A stretch of DNA of 64,000 nucleotides from Thermomicrobiales bacterium (GTDB taxonomy: Bacteria > Chloroflexota > Chloroflexia > Thermomicrobiales > CFX8): contig JBAOIG010000002.1 of NCBI GenBank assembly GCA_037045155.1, positions 574,195-638,194 of the forward strand. Direction: 5' to 3'. This document shows positions 1-7,941 of the stretch, piece by piece. Both the position numbers and the translations under genes were made by a program. A model generated the notes under the pieces. The model had not been told where the DNA came from, did not search any database, and saw only the letters and a list, made by a program, of their open reading frames with translations. The first letter of the stretch is position 1. Each line of letters starts with the position of its first letter.

Positions 1-5
1 CCCCG

Positions 6-104
6 CCCCCTCCCCTGCGAAGGGAGGGGGAGATGAGTGACCGGCACCGAATCGCGTCCTCCCGTGACACCCCTCTCCTCACAGGGGAGGGGCGAGGGGA
101 GGGG
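6..104. repeat. Two G/C-rich hairpins of the CCCCTCCC/GGGAGGGG family
   Basis: Copy 1 (6-30) is a perfect stem CCCCCTCCC...GGGAGGGGG with a 7-nt loop. Copy 2 (70-92) is CCCCTCTCC...GGGGAGGGG with one wobble pair, followed by a further GGGGAGGGG at 96-104. Copy 1 supplies the ribosome-binding-like sequence of lysX; copy 2 lies inside its first codons. Confidence 0.7.
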
Positions 105-962
105 TTCTCGTCCCCTCGGCTCGGCATCCTCGTCTCGCATCTCCGCGAAGAGGAGAAGCTGATCCTGGCTGCGGCGGGCGAGTTGGGCGTCGCGACGCAG
201 CTGATCCAGGATCGGACGCTGGCGCTGGACCTGTCGGATCCGGCGCCGCCGGAGGTGGATGTCGTGCTCGACCGCTGCGTGGCGCATACGCGCGGTGGGT
301 ACGCGCTGCGCGTCTTCGAGGCGTGGGGAGTGCCGACCGTCAACCCGAGCGCGACGGTGGCGACCTGCGACGACAAGGTGCTGATGTCGCTGGCGTTCGC
401 GACGGCCGGTGTGCCAGCGCTGCGGACCGCCGTGGCGTTCACCGTCGAGAGCGCCCTGGAGGTCGGCGAGCGGCTCGGCTATCCGCTGATCGTCAAGCCG
501 GTGACCGGCTCGTGGGGTCGGCTGCTGGCGCGGGCGAACTCGCCGGCCGATCTGCGAGCGATCCTGGAGCAGAAGAAGGCGCTGGGCGGGCCGCAGCACG
601 GGGTGTTCTACCTGCAGGAGTATGTCGTGAAGCCGGGGCGCGACCTGCGCGTGTTCTACGTCGGCGGCGAGGTGATCGCGGCGTCGTATCGCAACTCCGC
701 GCACTGGATCACCAACGTCGCCCGTGGCGCTGTCTCGACGACATGCCCGATCACCGACGAGATCGTCGCAGTGACGCGGCTGGCGGCGAGGGCCGTCGGA
801 GCGGAGATCGCCGGGGTCGATCTTGTCGAGACCCCGGATGGATTGAAGGTCATCGAGATCAACGGCGGGGCCGAGTTCAAAGGGCTGCGCGGGACGACCG
901 ATGTCCCGATCGCGCGGGTCATCGTCGAGCACGCGATCTCGCGCGCAGCCGTCGGCCGATAG
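33..962 (+). CDS. lysX: LysX-type ATP-grasp ligase (LysW/amino-acid ligase)
   Basis: ATP-grasp ligase that joins the alpha-amino group of aminoadipate (or glutamate) to the C-terminal glutamate of the carrier protein LysW, the entry step of LysW-type lysine/arginine synthesis. The core starts near residue 29 (LGILVSHLREEEKL). It holds the ATP-grasp signatures KPVTGSWGRLL, GRDLRVFYVGGEV and the metal-binding end EINGGAEFKG. It is first in a co-directional run with lysY, lysZ and lysJ. Start: ATG 33 is the only usable in-frame start; it follows a purine-rich GGGAGGGGG that is one arm of a hairpin. The first ~28 residues are therefore partly encoded by repeat DNA and match nothing in the family. 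ArgX rather than LysX is possible. LysW must lie upstream of the window. Confidence 0.85.
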   Translation: MSDRHRIASSRDTPLLTGEGRGEGFSSPRLGILVSHLREEEKLILAAAGELGVATQLIQDRTLALDLSDPAPPEVDVVLDRCVAHTRGGYALRVFEAWGVPTVNPSATVATCDDKVLMSLAFATAGVPALRTAVAFTVESALEVGERLGYPLIVKPVTGSWGRLLARANSPADLRAILEQKKALGGPQHGVFYLQEYVVKPGRDLRVFYVGGEVIAASYRNSAHWITNVARGAVSTTCPITDEIVAVTRLAARAVGAEIAGVDLVETPDGLKVIEINGGAEFKGLRGTTDVPIARVIVEHAISRAAVGR

Positions 963-995
963 AGAGATCCCGAAAAGGGTTGGGGAAGAGGAATC

Positions 996-2048
996 ATGGC
1001 AGGGTTGAAGGCCAGCATCGTCGGCGGTTCGGGATATGCAGGGGGCGAGCTGCTCCGGCTGCTGCTCGGTCACCCCGAGGTCGAGGTTGCCCAGGTGACA
1101 TCGCGCTCGCTGGCCGGCAAGCTGGTGACGACGTCGCACCCGAATCTGCGCAAGCGAACGACGCTGAAATACAGCATGCCGGCGGCGCTGGAGTCGTGCG
1201 ACGTCCTGTTCATCTGTGTGCCGCACGGCGCGTCGTCGCCGAACGTGAGCGAATATCTGGATAAGGCCGGCGTCATCATCGACCTGAGCGCCGACTTCCG
1301 GTTGCGCGACGCTACCGACTACAAGACCTGGTATGGCTGGGAGCATCCACGGCCAGAGCTGATCCCGACAACGGTCTACGGCCTGCCGGAGCTGCACCGC
1401 GAGGAGATCCGCCAGGCGAATTACATCGCCAGCCCTGGCTGTAACGCGACGGCCAGCATCCTGGCGCTCTATCCGCTGGCGGCCAGCGGGCTGCTCGACC
1501 CGACGATGCCGATTGTCGTCGAGGCCAAGTCAGGGTCGTCCGGCTCGGGCGTCGAGTCGGGGCCGGCCAGCCACCACCCGGAGCGCAGCGGAGTGATGCG
1601 CTCGTTCAAGCCAACCGGCCACCGGCACTCAGCCGAGGTGATCCAGGAGCTGTCGGTCAACGGCTTCTGCCCGAAGGTCAGCTTCACCGCGACCTCGGTC
1701 GAGGCAGTCCGCGGCATCCTGGCGACGGCGCATGCCTTCACAAAGGAACCGGTGACGGACAAGGATCTCTGGAAGATCTACCGTGGCGTCTATGGCAGCG
1801 AGCCGTTTGTCCGGATCGTCAAGGAGACGCACGGTATCCATCGCACGCCAGAGCCGAAGATCCTGTCGGGAACGAACTTCTGCGATGTCGGCTTCGATGT
1901 CGATCCGCACGGCAACCGGGTGGTCGTCACGGCTGCGATCGACAATCTGATGAAGGGCGCGGCCGGCCAGGCGCTGCAGGCGATGAACATCCGCATGGGC
2001 TTCGAGGAGACGCTCGGCCTGGAGTTCATGGGTCTGCACCCGATCTAG
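996..2048 (+). CDS. lysY: N-acetyl-gamma-glutamyl-phosphate / LysW-aminoadipyl-phosphate reductase
   Basis: NADPH-dependent reductase of the ArgC/LysY family. It reduces the acyl phosphate made by LysZ/ArgB to the semialdehyde. Visible: N-terminal Rossmann motif GGSGYAGGELLRLLLGHPEV, the catalytic cysteine in YIASPGCNATAS (about residue 149), and the family motif SGSSGSGVESGPASHH followed by KPTGHRHSAEV. Length 350 aa is normal. ATG 996 has GGAAGAGG upstream at good spacing and lies 33 nt after lysX, so the two are probably co-transcribed. Next to lysX and with no argJ or argE in view, the LysY reading is favoured, but the enzyme may serve both lysine and arginine synthesis, as in other LysW users. 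Confidence 0.9.
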   Translation: MAGLKASIVGGSGYAGGELLRLLLGHPEVEVAQVTSRSLAGKLVTTSHPNLRKRTTLKYSMPAALESCDVLFICVPHGASSPNVSEYLDKAGVIIDLSADFRLRDATDYKTWYGWEHPRPELIPTTVYGLPELHREEIRQANYIASPGCNATASILALYPLAASGLLDPTMPIVVEAKSGSSGSGVESGPASHHPERSGVMRSFKPTGHRHSAEVIQELSVNGFCPKVSFTATSVEAVRGILATAHAFTKEPVTDKDLWKIYRGVYGSEPFVRIVKETHGIHRTPEPKILSGTNFCDVGFDVDPHGNRVVVTAAIDNLMKGAAGQALQAMNIRMGFEETLGLEFMGLHPI

Positions 2049-2068
2049 CTCAGCGGATTCGCTTACTC

Positions 2069-2089
2069 CCCTCCCTTCACAGGGGAGGG
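2069..2089. repeat. G/C-rich hairpin between lysY and lysZ
   Basis: Inverted repeat CCCTCCC...GGGAGGG around TTCACAG, the same family as the copies at 6-104 and 2949-3104. It occupies most of the lysY-lysZ gap. Confidence 0.65.
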
Positions 2090-2116
2090 CGGGAGCCCTT
2101 TGGGCAATGGAGGGGT

Positions 2117-2926
2117 ATGCTCGTCATCAAGCTCGGCGGCAGCGCCGGGATCGATTCATCCATGACGCTCGACGATCTGGCCACGCTCTGGCCTGGCGAG
2201 CGCATCGTGTTCGTCCACGGCGCGAACGCCGCGCTGGACGCCTTTCAGCGCCAGGTCGGCCACGAGCCCCGGTTGGTGACCTCGTCCACCGGCCAGGTTA
2301 GCCGCTTCACCGATCCGGAGACGATGGACGATTTTCTGGCGATTTACGCCGGCCGGACGAATAAACGTCTCGTCGAGGGGCTGCAGATGCGCGGCATCAA
2401 CGCCGTCGGGCTGACGGCGCTGGATGGCGGCATCGCCCGCGGACCGCGCAAGGACGCGATCCGTATCGTCGAGGACGGCAAGCCGAAGATCCTGCGCGGC
2501 GACTACGCCGGCAGCATCAAACAGATCGATACACGACTGATCGACCTGCTGCTGGACAACGGCTACCTGCCGGTGCTGACACCGCCGGCTGTCAGCCTGA
2601 ACGGCGAGGCGATTAACGTCGACGGCGACAAGCTCTCGCTGCGCCTGGCCGAGGCGTTGCAGGCCGACGCGATGGTCCTGCTTTCGAACACGGCCGGCCT
2701 GCTGGCGAATCTCGACGACCCGGACTCGCTCATTCGCGAGATCGACGTCGCCAACCCGGCCAGCGTCGAGGCAGCGATGACGGCGGCCGGCGGGCGAATG
2801 AAGAAGAAGGTCCAGGCCGGCATCGACGCCGTTGCGGCTGGCATCGGCCGCGTTGTCTTTGCCGACGCACGCGTCGAGCGGCCCGTCAGCCGGGCGCTGG
2901 CCGGCGAGGGAACGGTTGTGGGGTAG
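2117..2926 (+). CDS. lysZ: Acetylglutamate / LysW-aminoadipate kinase
   Basis: Amino-acid kinase family enzyme that phosphorylates the side-chain carboxylate of N-blocked aminoadipate or glutamate (LysZ/ArgB). Visible: N-terminal MLVIKLGGSAG nucleotide-binding start, VFVHGANAALDAF, the central TPPAVSLNGEAINVDGDK and the C-terminal GGRMKKKVQAGIDAV, which holds the family's basic ATP-site residues. At 269 aa it has normal LysZ length and lacks the N-terminal extension of arginine-inhibited ArgB. ATG 2117 follows GGAGGGG. The gene sits between lysY and lysJ, completing kinase-reductase-transaminase. Confidence 0.9.
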   Translation: MLVIKLGGSAGIDSSMTLDDLATLWPGERIVFVHGANAALDAFQRQVGHEPRLVTSSTGQVSRFTDPETMDDFLAIYAGRTNKRLVEGLQMRGINAVGLTALDGGIARGPRKDAIRIVEDGKPKILRGDYAGSIKQIDTRLIDLLLDNGYLPVLTPPAVSLNGEAINVDGDKLSLRLAEALQADAMVLLSNTAGLLANLDDPDSLIREIDVANPASVEAAMTAAGGRMKKKVQAGIDAVAAGIGRVVFADARVERPVSRALAGEGTVVG

Positions 2927-2948
2927 GAGTAGGAACCCCTCCCCCAAC

Positions 2949-3104
2949 CCCCTCCCCTGTGAAGGGAGGGGAGATGGAGCTTAGTGCCCGCGGAAGGCTA
3001 CGTCACGATGCCTCCCCCGTGGAGACGGGAGAGACGAGAAGAGCGGGTCGTGAACTGGACAGCAGGTCTCGTCTCTTCGTCCCCCTCCCCTCGAAGGGGA
3101 GGGG
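2949..3104. repeat. Two more CCCCTCCC hairpins and an inverted repeat in the lysZ-lysJ gap
   Basis: The 217-bp gap holds CCCCTCCC...GGGAGGGG at 2949-2971 and the perfect CCCCTCCCC-TCGAA-GGGGAGGGG at 3082-3104. Between them lies a 10-bp inverted repeat AGAGACGAGA (3030-3039) / TCTCGTCTCT (3067-3076). No gene is seen here; short open frames across it are chance products of the repeat. Confidence 0.7.
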
Positions 3105-3143
3105 CGAGGGGAGGGGTCATCCCTTTCACTATAAGGAGCAACC

Positions 3144-4322
3144 ATGACGATTACGACGGACATCATCAATGCTGACCGGACGCTCCAGCCGCCGCTGTAT
3201 GCCAAGCGCGAGGTCGTGCTGGCGCGGGGCGAGGGGGCGACGCTGTGGGACAGCGAGGGCAACGCCTTTATCGACATGATGAGCAACTACGGGGTGAACG
3301 TGCTGGGACACGCCCACCCGGCTGTGACCGAGGCGATCGCCCGGCAGGCGGGGCTGCTCGTGAGTTGCCACCAGTCGTTCGTCAGCGACATTCGGGCGCA
3401 GTTTCTGGAGACGTTGATTGGGCTCGCGCCCGACGGAATGACGCGGGCGTTTCTGTCGAACTCGGGAACCGAGGCGATCGAGGCGGCGCTGAAGTTCGCC
3501 CGCGTCGCGACCGGGCGAGACGGCATCGTCGCCACGCGGGGTGGCTATCACGGCCGGACGATCGGCGCGCTGGCGGCAACGGCGGAGAAGAAGTATCGGG
3601 AGCCGTTCGCGGCGGTTCTTGCGCCAGCGACCCACGTGCCGTTCAACAATCTCGACGCGCTGGAGGCAGCGGTCAACAGCACGACGGCGGCGGTGATCCT
3701 CGAGCCGATCCAGGGCGAGGGCGGCATCGTTGTTCCGGACGATGACTACCTCGCCGGCGCGCGCCATATCGCCAGCGCGGCCGGCGCAATGCTCATCCTC
3801 GACGAGGTGCAGACGGCGTTTCGGACCGGGACATTCTTCGCCTGCGAGCCCAGTGGGATCGTGCCGGACCTCCTCTGCACCGCCAAGGGGCTGGCGAACG
3901 GTGTCCCGATCGGCGCGACGCTGATGACCGAGGAGGTTGCTGGCGTTCTCGGCGGCGGTGTCCATGGATCGACGTTCGGTGGCAACCCGCTGGCCTGCGC
4001 GGCCGGCCTGGCGACGATCGATGCGATCCGCGCCGAGGGGCTGCTGGAACGCAGCGTCGCGCTCGGCGAGCGGCTGCGCGGAGGGATCGAGGCGCTGGCG
4101 CATCCGAAGGTGCGGGCAGTCCGCGGCCAGGGGTTGATGACCGGGGTCGAGTTCCGCGTGCGGGTGACACCGGTGCTGAAGGGGCTGCAGGACCGCGGCG
4201 TGCTGGCGCTGCCGGCCGGCAGCCTGGTGATCCGGCTGCTGCCGCCGCTGGTGATCAGCGAAGAGCAGATCGACCGGGCTGTCGCCGCGCTCGGCGAGAC
4301 GCTGGATGCGCTCGGCGGCTGA
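3144..4322 (+). CDS. lysJ: Acetylornithine / LysW-aminoadipate-semialdehyde aminotransferase
   Basis: Class III PLP-dependent aminotransferase of the ArgD/LysJ family; it transaminates the LysW-bound semialdehyde with glutamate as donor. Visible: substrate-site NYGVNVLGHAHPAV, the cofactor-binding SNSGTEAIEAALKFAR, the Asp in ILDEVQTAFRTG, and the PLP lysine in CTAKGLANGVPIGA. The TFGGNPLACAA segment is typical. Length 392 aa is normal. ATG 3144 follows AAGGAG at good spacing. It ends the four-gene lys run; the final LysK-type hydrolase is absent from the window. Confidence 0.92.
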   Translation: MTITTDIINADRTLQPPLYAKREVVLARGEGATLWDSEGNAFIDMMSNYGVNVLGHAHPAVTEAIARQAGLLVSCHQSFVSDIRAQFLETLIGLAPDGMTRAFLSNSGTEAIEAALKFARVATGRDGIVATRGGYHGRTIGALAATAEKKYREPFAAVLAPATHVPFNNLDALEAAVNSTTAAVILEPIQGEGGIVVPDDDYLAGARHIASAAGAMLILDEVQTAFRTGTFFACEPSGIVPDLLCTAKGLANGVPIGATLMTEEVAGVLGGGVHGSTFGGNPLACAAGLATIDAIRAEGLLERSVALGERLRGGIEALAHPKVRAVRGQGLMTGVEFRVRVTPVLKGLQDRGVLALPAGSLVIRLLPPLVISEEQIDRAVAALGETLDALGG

Positions 4323-4470
4323 TGACGCAGCCGGCAGCCAACAGCAATGCCGCGCGTCGAGTACCATACGCATCTATCGAGTTCCGATTCACGATCAGGG
4401 ATGGCCAGGTCATGGCTGTCCCTGTTGTGTCCCGTTTGTGGGCTATTGAGCGATACAGGGGTGTGAGAGC

Positions 4471-5632
4471 GTGGATATTACCTATGTGGTCGTGTTCACG
4501 ATCGTCGCCGGCTCGCGATTCATCGTGCCGTTGTTCATCCCTCGGTTCCCGCTGCCGGCCACGCTTGCCGCCCTGGTGATCGACGCCGTCGACAAGTCGA
4601 TCTTCCAGATCTTCACCGACGCCGATCTCGAGGGCTACCAGTCCTACGACAAGGCGCTCGACGTCTACTACCTGGCGATCGCCTATATCGCCACAATGCG
4701 CAACTGGACGAATGTCTACGCATACAAGACCAGCCGATTCCTCTGGTACTACCGGCTGGCCGGCTCGACACTCTTCGAGCTGACCGGCTGGCGAGCGCTG
4801 CTGCTGATCTTCCCGAATGCGTTCGAGTACTTCTTCCTGTATGTCGAAGGCGTGCGGACACGATGGAGCATGCGCCGGCTGACGAAGAAGCACATCCTCG
4901 GGGCGGCGGCCTTCATCTGGATCGTCATCAAGCTGCCGCAGGAGGCGTGGATCCACCTGTTCCAGCTGGACGTCACCGACGCATTCAAGGAGCATATCCT
5001 GGGGTCGTCGCTCGACGAGAAGCTGGGGCACGGCAATCGGCAACAGCCTCTGGATCTTCCCGGTGCTGATCGCGCTCGGCGTCGCGTTGTGGTTCGTCAT
5101 CCGGCGTGTTTCCGCCCAGCTGCCGACCGGAGACTGGCCGGCCACATATGACTCGGACGCGCATGCGGATAACCAGATTGCGATCCCGCTGAAGCCGGCC
5201 GCCGACCGGCACTGGCGCGAGGGGCTGGCCGAGAAGGTTGTGCTGGTCGGCTTGCTGGGCGTGATCTTCGCGCAGATGCTGCCGAACGTCCACGTCGGCG
5301 CGTTGCAGATGCTGATTGGCGTCGGCGCGGTCGTCGTCGCGAATGCGGCGGTCAGCCACTGGCTGGCCGCACGCGGGACGAACTGGCGCTCTTCGGCGAC
5401 ACAGTTCCTCGCCTTGACGGCGATCAATGTCGGTCTGGGCGTGCTCTACATGGTGATCACGCCCTCGTTCGGAGCGGATCTCGGGCGCGCCGGTCTGCTG
5501 TTCTTCGGCCTGTTGCTGACGACGCTTATCACGCTCTACGACCGGTATCGGCCGATCATCGATGCGCGGATGGCGGCTGAAGCAGCGGCTACTGCGTCTC
5601 GACCTGCGTCCGGGCCGGCAGCGCGCGCCTGA
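4471..5632 (+). CDS. Polytopic membrane protein, unknown function, frameshifted
   Basis: Integral membrane protein of about 386 aa read in two frames. The first frame (4471 to ~5027) gives DITYVVVFTIVAGSRFIVP through DVTDAFKEHILGSSLDEKLG; the second continues GTAIGNSLWIFPVLIALGV to the stop at 5632. Removing one G from the GGGG run at 5024-5027 joins them smoothly, so this is one gene with a +1 frameshift, most likely a sequencing error in the homopolymer. At least six hydrophobic segments are visible. I do not recognise the family. The 3' end overlaps the convergent gene at 5589 by 44 bp. Confidence 0.65.
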
Positions 5633-6266
5633 CGAGTGCGACTGGCGACCAGCCGAGCTCGCCAGTCGGTTCGACACCGCGCCAGCGCTGGATGCGCTCG
5701 ACGAGCTTCGGGATATCCATGCGGAACAGCAGGAAGACGCCGATCGTGCTTGCGACCTGCGTCGCGATGATCAGCGAGCCGGCGCCGGAGAGCGAGAACA
5801 GGTCGCCAAACGAGGTCACCGTCGTCTCGGCCGCCAACAGCGCGCCGAAGTAGATGCCAGCGCGGGCGACACCGTAGACGACCGCGCCCGGCAGGAGCGG
5901 GATTCGCGCGATCCCGGCGGCCATGAAGAGCATCGCTTTGGGGATCGGGCCGAAGGCGAACATCGCCAGGGCCGGCAGATTGAGCTTCGTGTTCTGGCGG
6001 ATCATCTCAGCGTAGCGTTGGGCGTCGGCGCGCTGCCGGGCGGGGATAATGCGCTCGCCGAGCCAGCGGCTGGCCAGGGCAAGGATGATGCGGCCGAAGG
6101 TCGAGCCGACTGCGCCGACGATGGCGACCGGCAGGATCGGCAGGTTGTAGTGGACACTGAACCAGGCCAGTACTCCCCAGGTGGGCGGAGCAAGCACCGG
6201 GGTCACGTTGCAGAGCGCCGCGAGCGCCGCCACCAGTAGCCAGATCCAGAGGTCGCCTGGGAGCAT
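5589..6266 (-). CDS. VTT/SNARE-associated-like membrane protein
   Basis: Membrane protein of 225 aa with about five hydrophobic segments. It begins LWIWLLVAALAALCNVTPVL and contains AIVGAVGSTFGRIILALASRWLG and FGPIPKAMLFMAAGIARIP, the glycine/proline-rich re-entrant pattern of DedA/VTT-domain proteins. These are thought to act in lipid scrambling or membrane homeostasis. ATG 6266 is assumed; no strong ribosome-binding site is visible. It is convergent with, and overlaps, the preceding membrane gene. The family assignment comes from pattern only, and a small multidrug-export-like protein is an alternative. Confidence 0.55.
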   Translation of the reverse strand: MLPGDLWIWLLVAALAALCNVTPVLAPPTWGVLAWFSVHYNLPILPVAIVGAVGSTFGRIILALASRWLGERIIPARQRADAQRYAEMIRQNTKLNLPALAMFAFGPIPKAMLFMAAGIARIPLLPGAVVYGVARAGIYFGALLAAETTVTSFGDLFSLSGAGSLIIATQVASTIGVFLLFRMDIPKLVERIQRWRGVEPTGELGWSPVALVRRALPARTQVETQ

Positions 6267-6419
6267 CGCGGGGCCGCCTTCCGATTGCCGGCCGTCGCCA
6301 GCGCCACACGGGCGTTACCCCCGCGTCTATAACAATGCGCGCGGCGTCGGATCGTTATGCCTCACGCCGATCGACACTGGCCCGGCTAACGCGTGCGCGA
6401 CAAGGGCGCAGCGCCATCG

Positions 6420-7796
6420 CTAGGAGTTCGGGATGTGGAGGATCATCCGGGCGACGGTGAAGTAGATCACCAGTCCGGTGCCGTCCACCAGCGTCGTGAT
6501 GAATGGCGCTGAGACCACGGCAGGGTCGATCTTCAGCTGGCGCAGGGTCAGCGGTAGCACCGCCGCGACGAGCGCCGACCAGAGGACGATCAGCACAACG
6601 GTGATGCCGACGACCATGCCCATATCGACGCCGACATGCAGCGTCATCGCGCGGCCGAAGGTCACGACCGACAGCACCGCGGCGAGCATGATCGCGGTCA
6701 GAACCTCCTTGCGGACGATGCGGAACAGATCGCGAATCCGCACCTGGCCAAGGCCCATCGCCCGGACGAGCGTGGTGACCGTTTGCGAGCCGACGTTGCC
6801 GCCGGTGCCGATCAGCAGCGGGATGAAGAAGGCGAGCGCGACGGCGTTGGACAGCTCGTGCTCGAAGTGGCGCAGGACGGTGCCGGTGTAGGCCTCGGCG
6901 ACGAACAGCGCCAGCAACCACGGAACACGCCGGCGAAAGAGGAGGAACGGCGTCGCGCGCAGGTACGGCTCTTCCAGTGGCTGCGAGCCGCCGAGCCGCT
7001 CGATGTCCTCCGTCGCCTCCTGTTCGAGGATATCGGCGACATCGTCGGCGGTGATAATGCCGAGCAGCCGGCCTTCGCTATCAACAACCGGCAGGGCCAG
7101 CAGATCGTGCTCGTTGAGTAGTTGCGCGGCCTCCTCCTGGTCGGCGGTGACAAGGATCGTGTAAACGTCCTCGATCATCAGGTCCCGGACGCGCGAATCC
7201 GGCCGGGTCAGGACGAGGTTGCGCAGCGAGAGGACGCCCAGCAGGCGCTCGTCCTCCTCCTGCACATAGATGTAGTTGATCGTCTCGGCCTCCTCGGCGA
7301 CACGACGCAGGGCGACGACGGCCTGGTCGGCGCGCAGCTCGGGGCTGACCGAGACGTAGGCGGGAGTCATCCGGCCGCCGGCGGTGTCGGGCGGGTAGGC
7401 CAGCAGCTCGCGCAGCTCCTCGGCCTCCAGTGGCTCCATCGCGACCATGATCTGGCTGGCGGTGGCCGGGACGATCTCGCCGACGACATCAGCGGCCTCG
7501 TCGGGCTCCATCGCCTCCAGCACGTCAGCGGCGTGGGCGAGGGGGAGACGCTCCAGCAGGTCAGCCGCGTCGGTCGGGTCGAACTCGCCGAGCAGGTCGC
7601 CGACCTCGTCCGCCCCGAGGGCATGGGCGAAGCGCTGGAGATCGCGGGGGGAGAGCTGGTCGAGGTACTCGACAGGATCGTCGCCGGCCTCGTCGATCTG
7701 CCTCAGCGCCTCGGCGATGGCCGTGGCGTCGCCACGGTCGATGGCGTCGCGCAGTAGCACCCGGCGGTCGTCTTCAGTCAGCACGCGCCCTCCCAT
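6420..7796 (-). CDS. mgtE: Magnesium transporter MgtE
   Basis: Mg2+ channel/transporter of 458 aa. Order: acidic superhelical N domain (about residues 25-130, repeated LLxxLxxEDAADVLExM-like units), two CBS domains (about 140-260, with GGRMTPAYVSVS at the first and PVVDSEGRLLGIITADDV in the second), then a plug helix and five membrane helices (about 285-458). The TM part has IGTGGNVGSQTVT, the conserved pore segment. Mg2+ bound at the N/CBS interface gates the channel in known homologues. ATG 7796 is the longest start; GTG 7784, directly behind GGGAGGG, is an alternative. I saw no M-box-like riboswitch upstream. Confidence 0.93.
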   Translation of the reverse strand: MGGRVLTEDDRRVLLRDAIDRGDATAIAEALRQIDEAGDDPVEYLDQLSPRDLQRFAHALGADEVGDLLGEFDPTDAADLLERLPLAHAADVLEAMEPDEAADVVGEIVPATASQIMVAMEPLEAEELRELLAYPPDTAGGRMTPAYVSVSPELRADQAVVALRRVAEEAETINYIYVQEEDERLLGVLSLRNLVLTRPDSRVRDLMIEDVYTILVTADQEEAAQLLNEHDLLALPVVDSEGRLLGIITADDVADILEQEATEDIERLGGSQPLEEPYLRATPFLLFRRRVPWLLALFVAEAYTGTVLRHFEHELSNAVALAFFIPLLIGTGGNVGSQTVTTLVRAMGLGQVRIRDLFRIVRKEVLTAIMLAAVLSVVTFGRAMTLHVGVDMGMVVGITVVLIVLWSALVAAVLPLTLRQLKIDPAVVSAPFITTLVDGTGLVIYFTVARMILHIPNS

Positions 7797-7880
7797 CTGG
7801 CCTCACCCGTCGCGCAGCGTCCCAGTGTACAACCATGGCACGAAGAGGGCCGCGCGTCAGCGGGGTTGCCGTAGAGAGAC

Positions 7881-7911
7881 GACGCCCCGGCGAGTTACCC
7901 GCCGGGGCGTC
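7881..7911 (-). terminator. Perfect 12-bp hairpin after repeat-fibre gene 1
   Basis: GACGCCCCGGCG and CGCCGGGGCGTC flank a 7-nt loop. It lies 30 bp beyond the stop of the gene at 7942 and before mgtE. The U-tract is weak on either strand, so it may also work as a 3' stabilising stem. Confidence 0.6.
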
Positions 7912-7941
7912 GCTACGTTGAGTTCGCGTGATGACGCGGCG

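Noticed and set aside
3129..5427. Long minus-strand open frames over lysJ and the membrane gene
   Set aside because: GC-rich codon shadow: low-complexity Arg/Ala-rich products, no motifs, while the plus strand encodes clear family proteins.
7797..7880. Possible Mg2+ riboswitch upstream of mgtE
   Set aside because: The leader is short and lacks recognisable M-box helices or conserved blocks.
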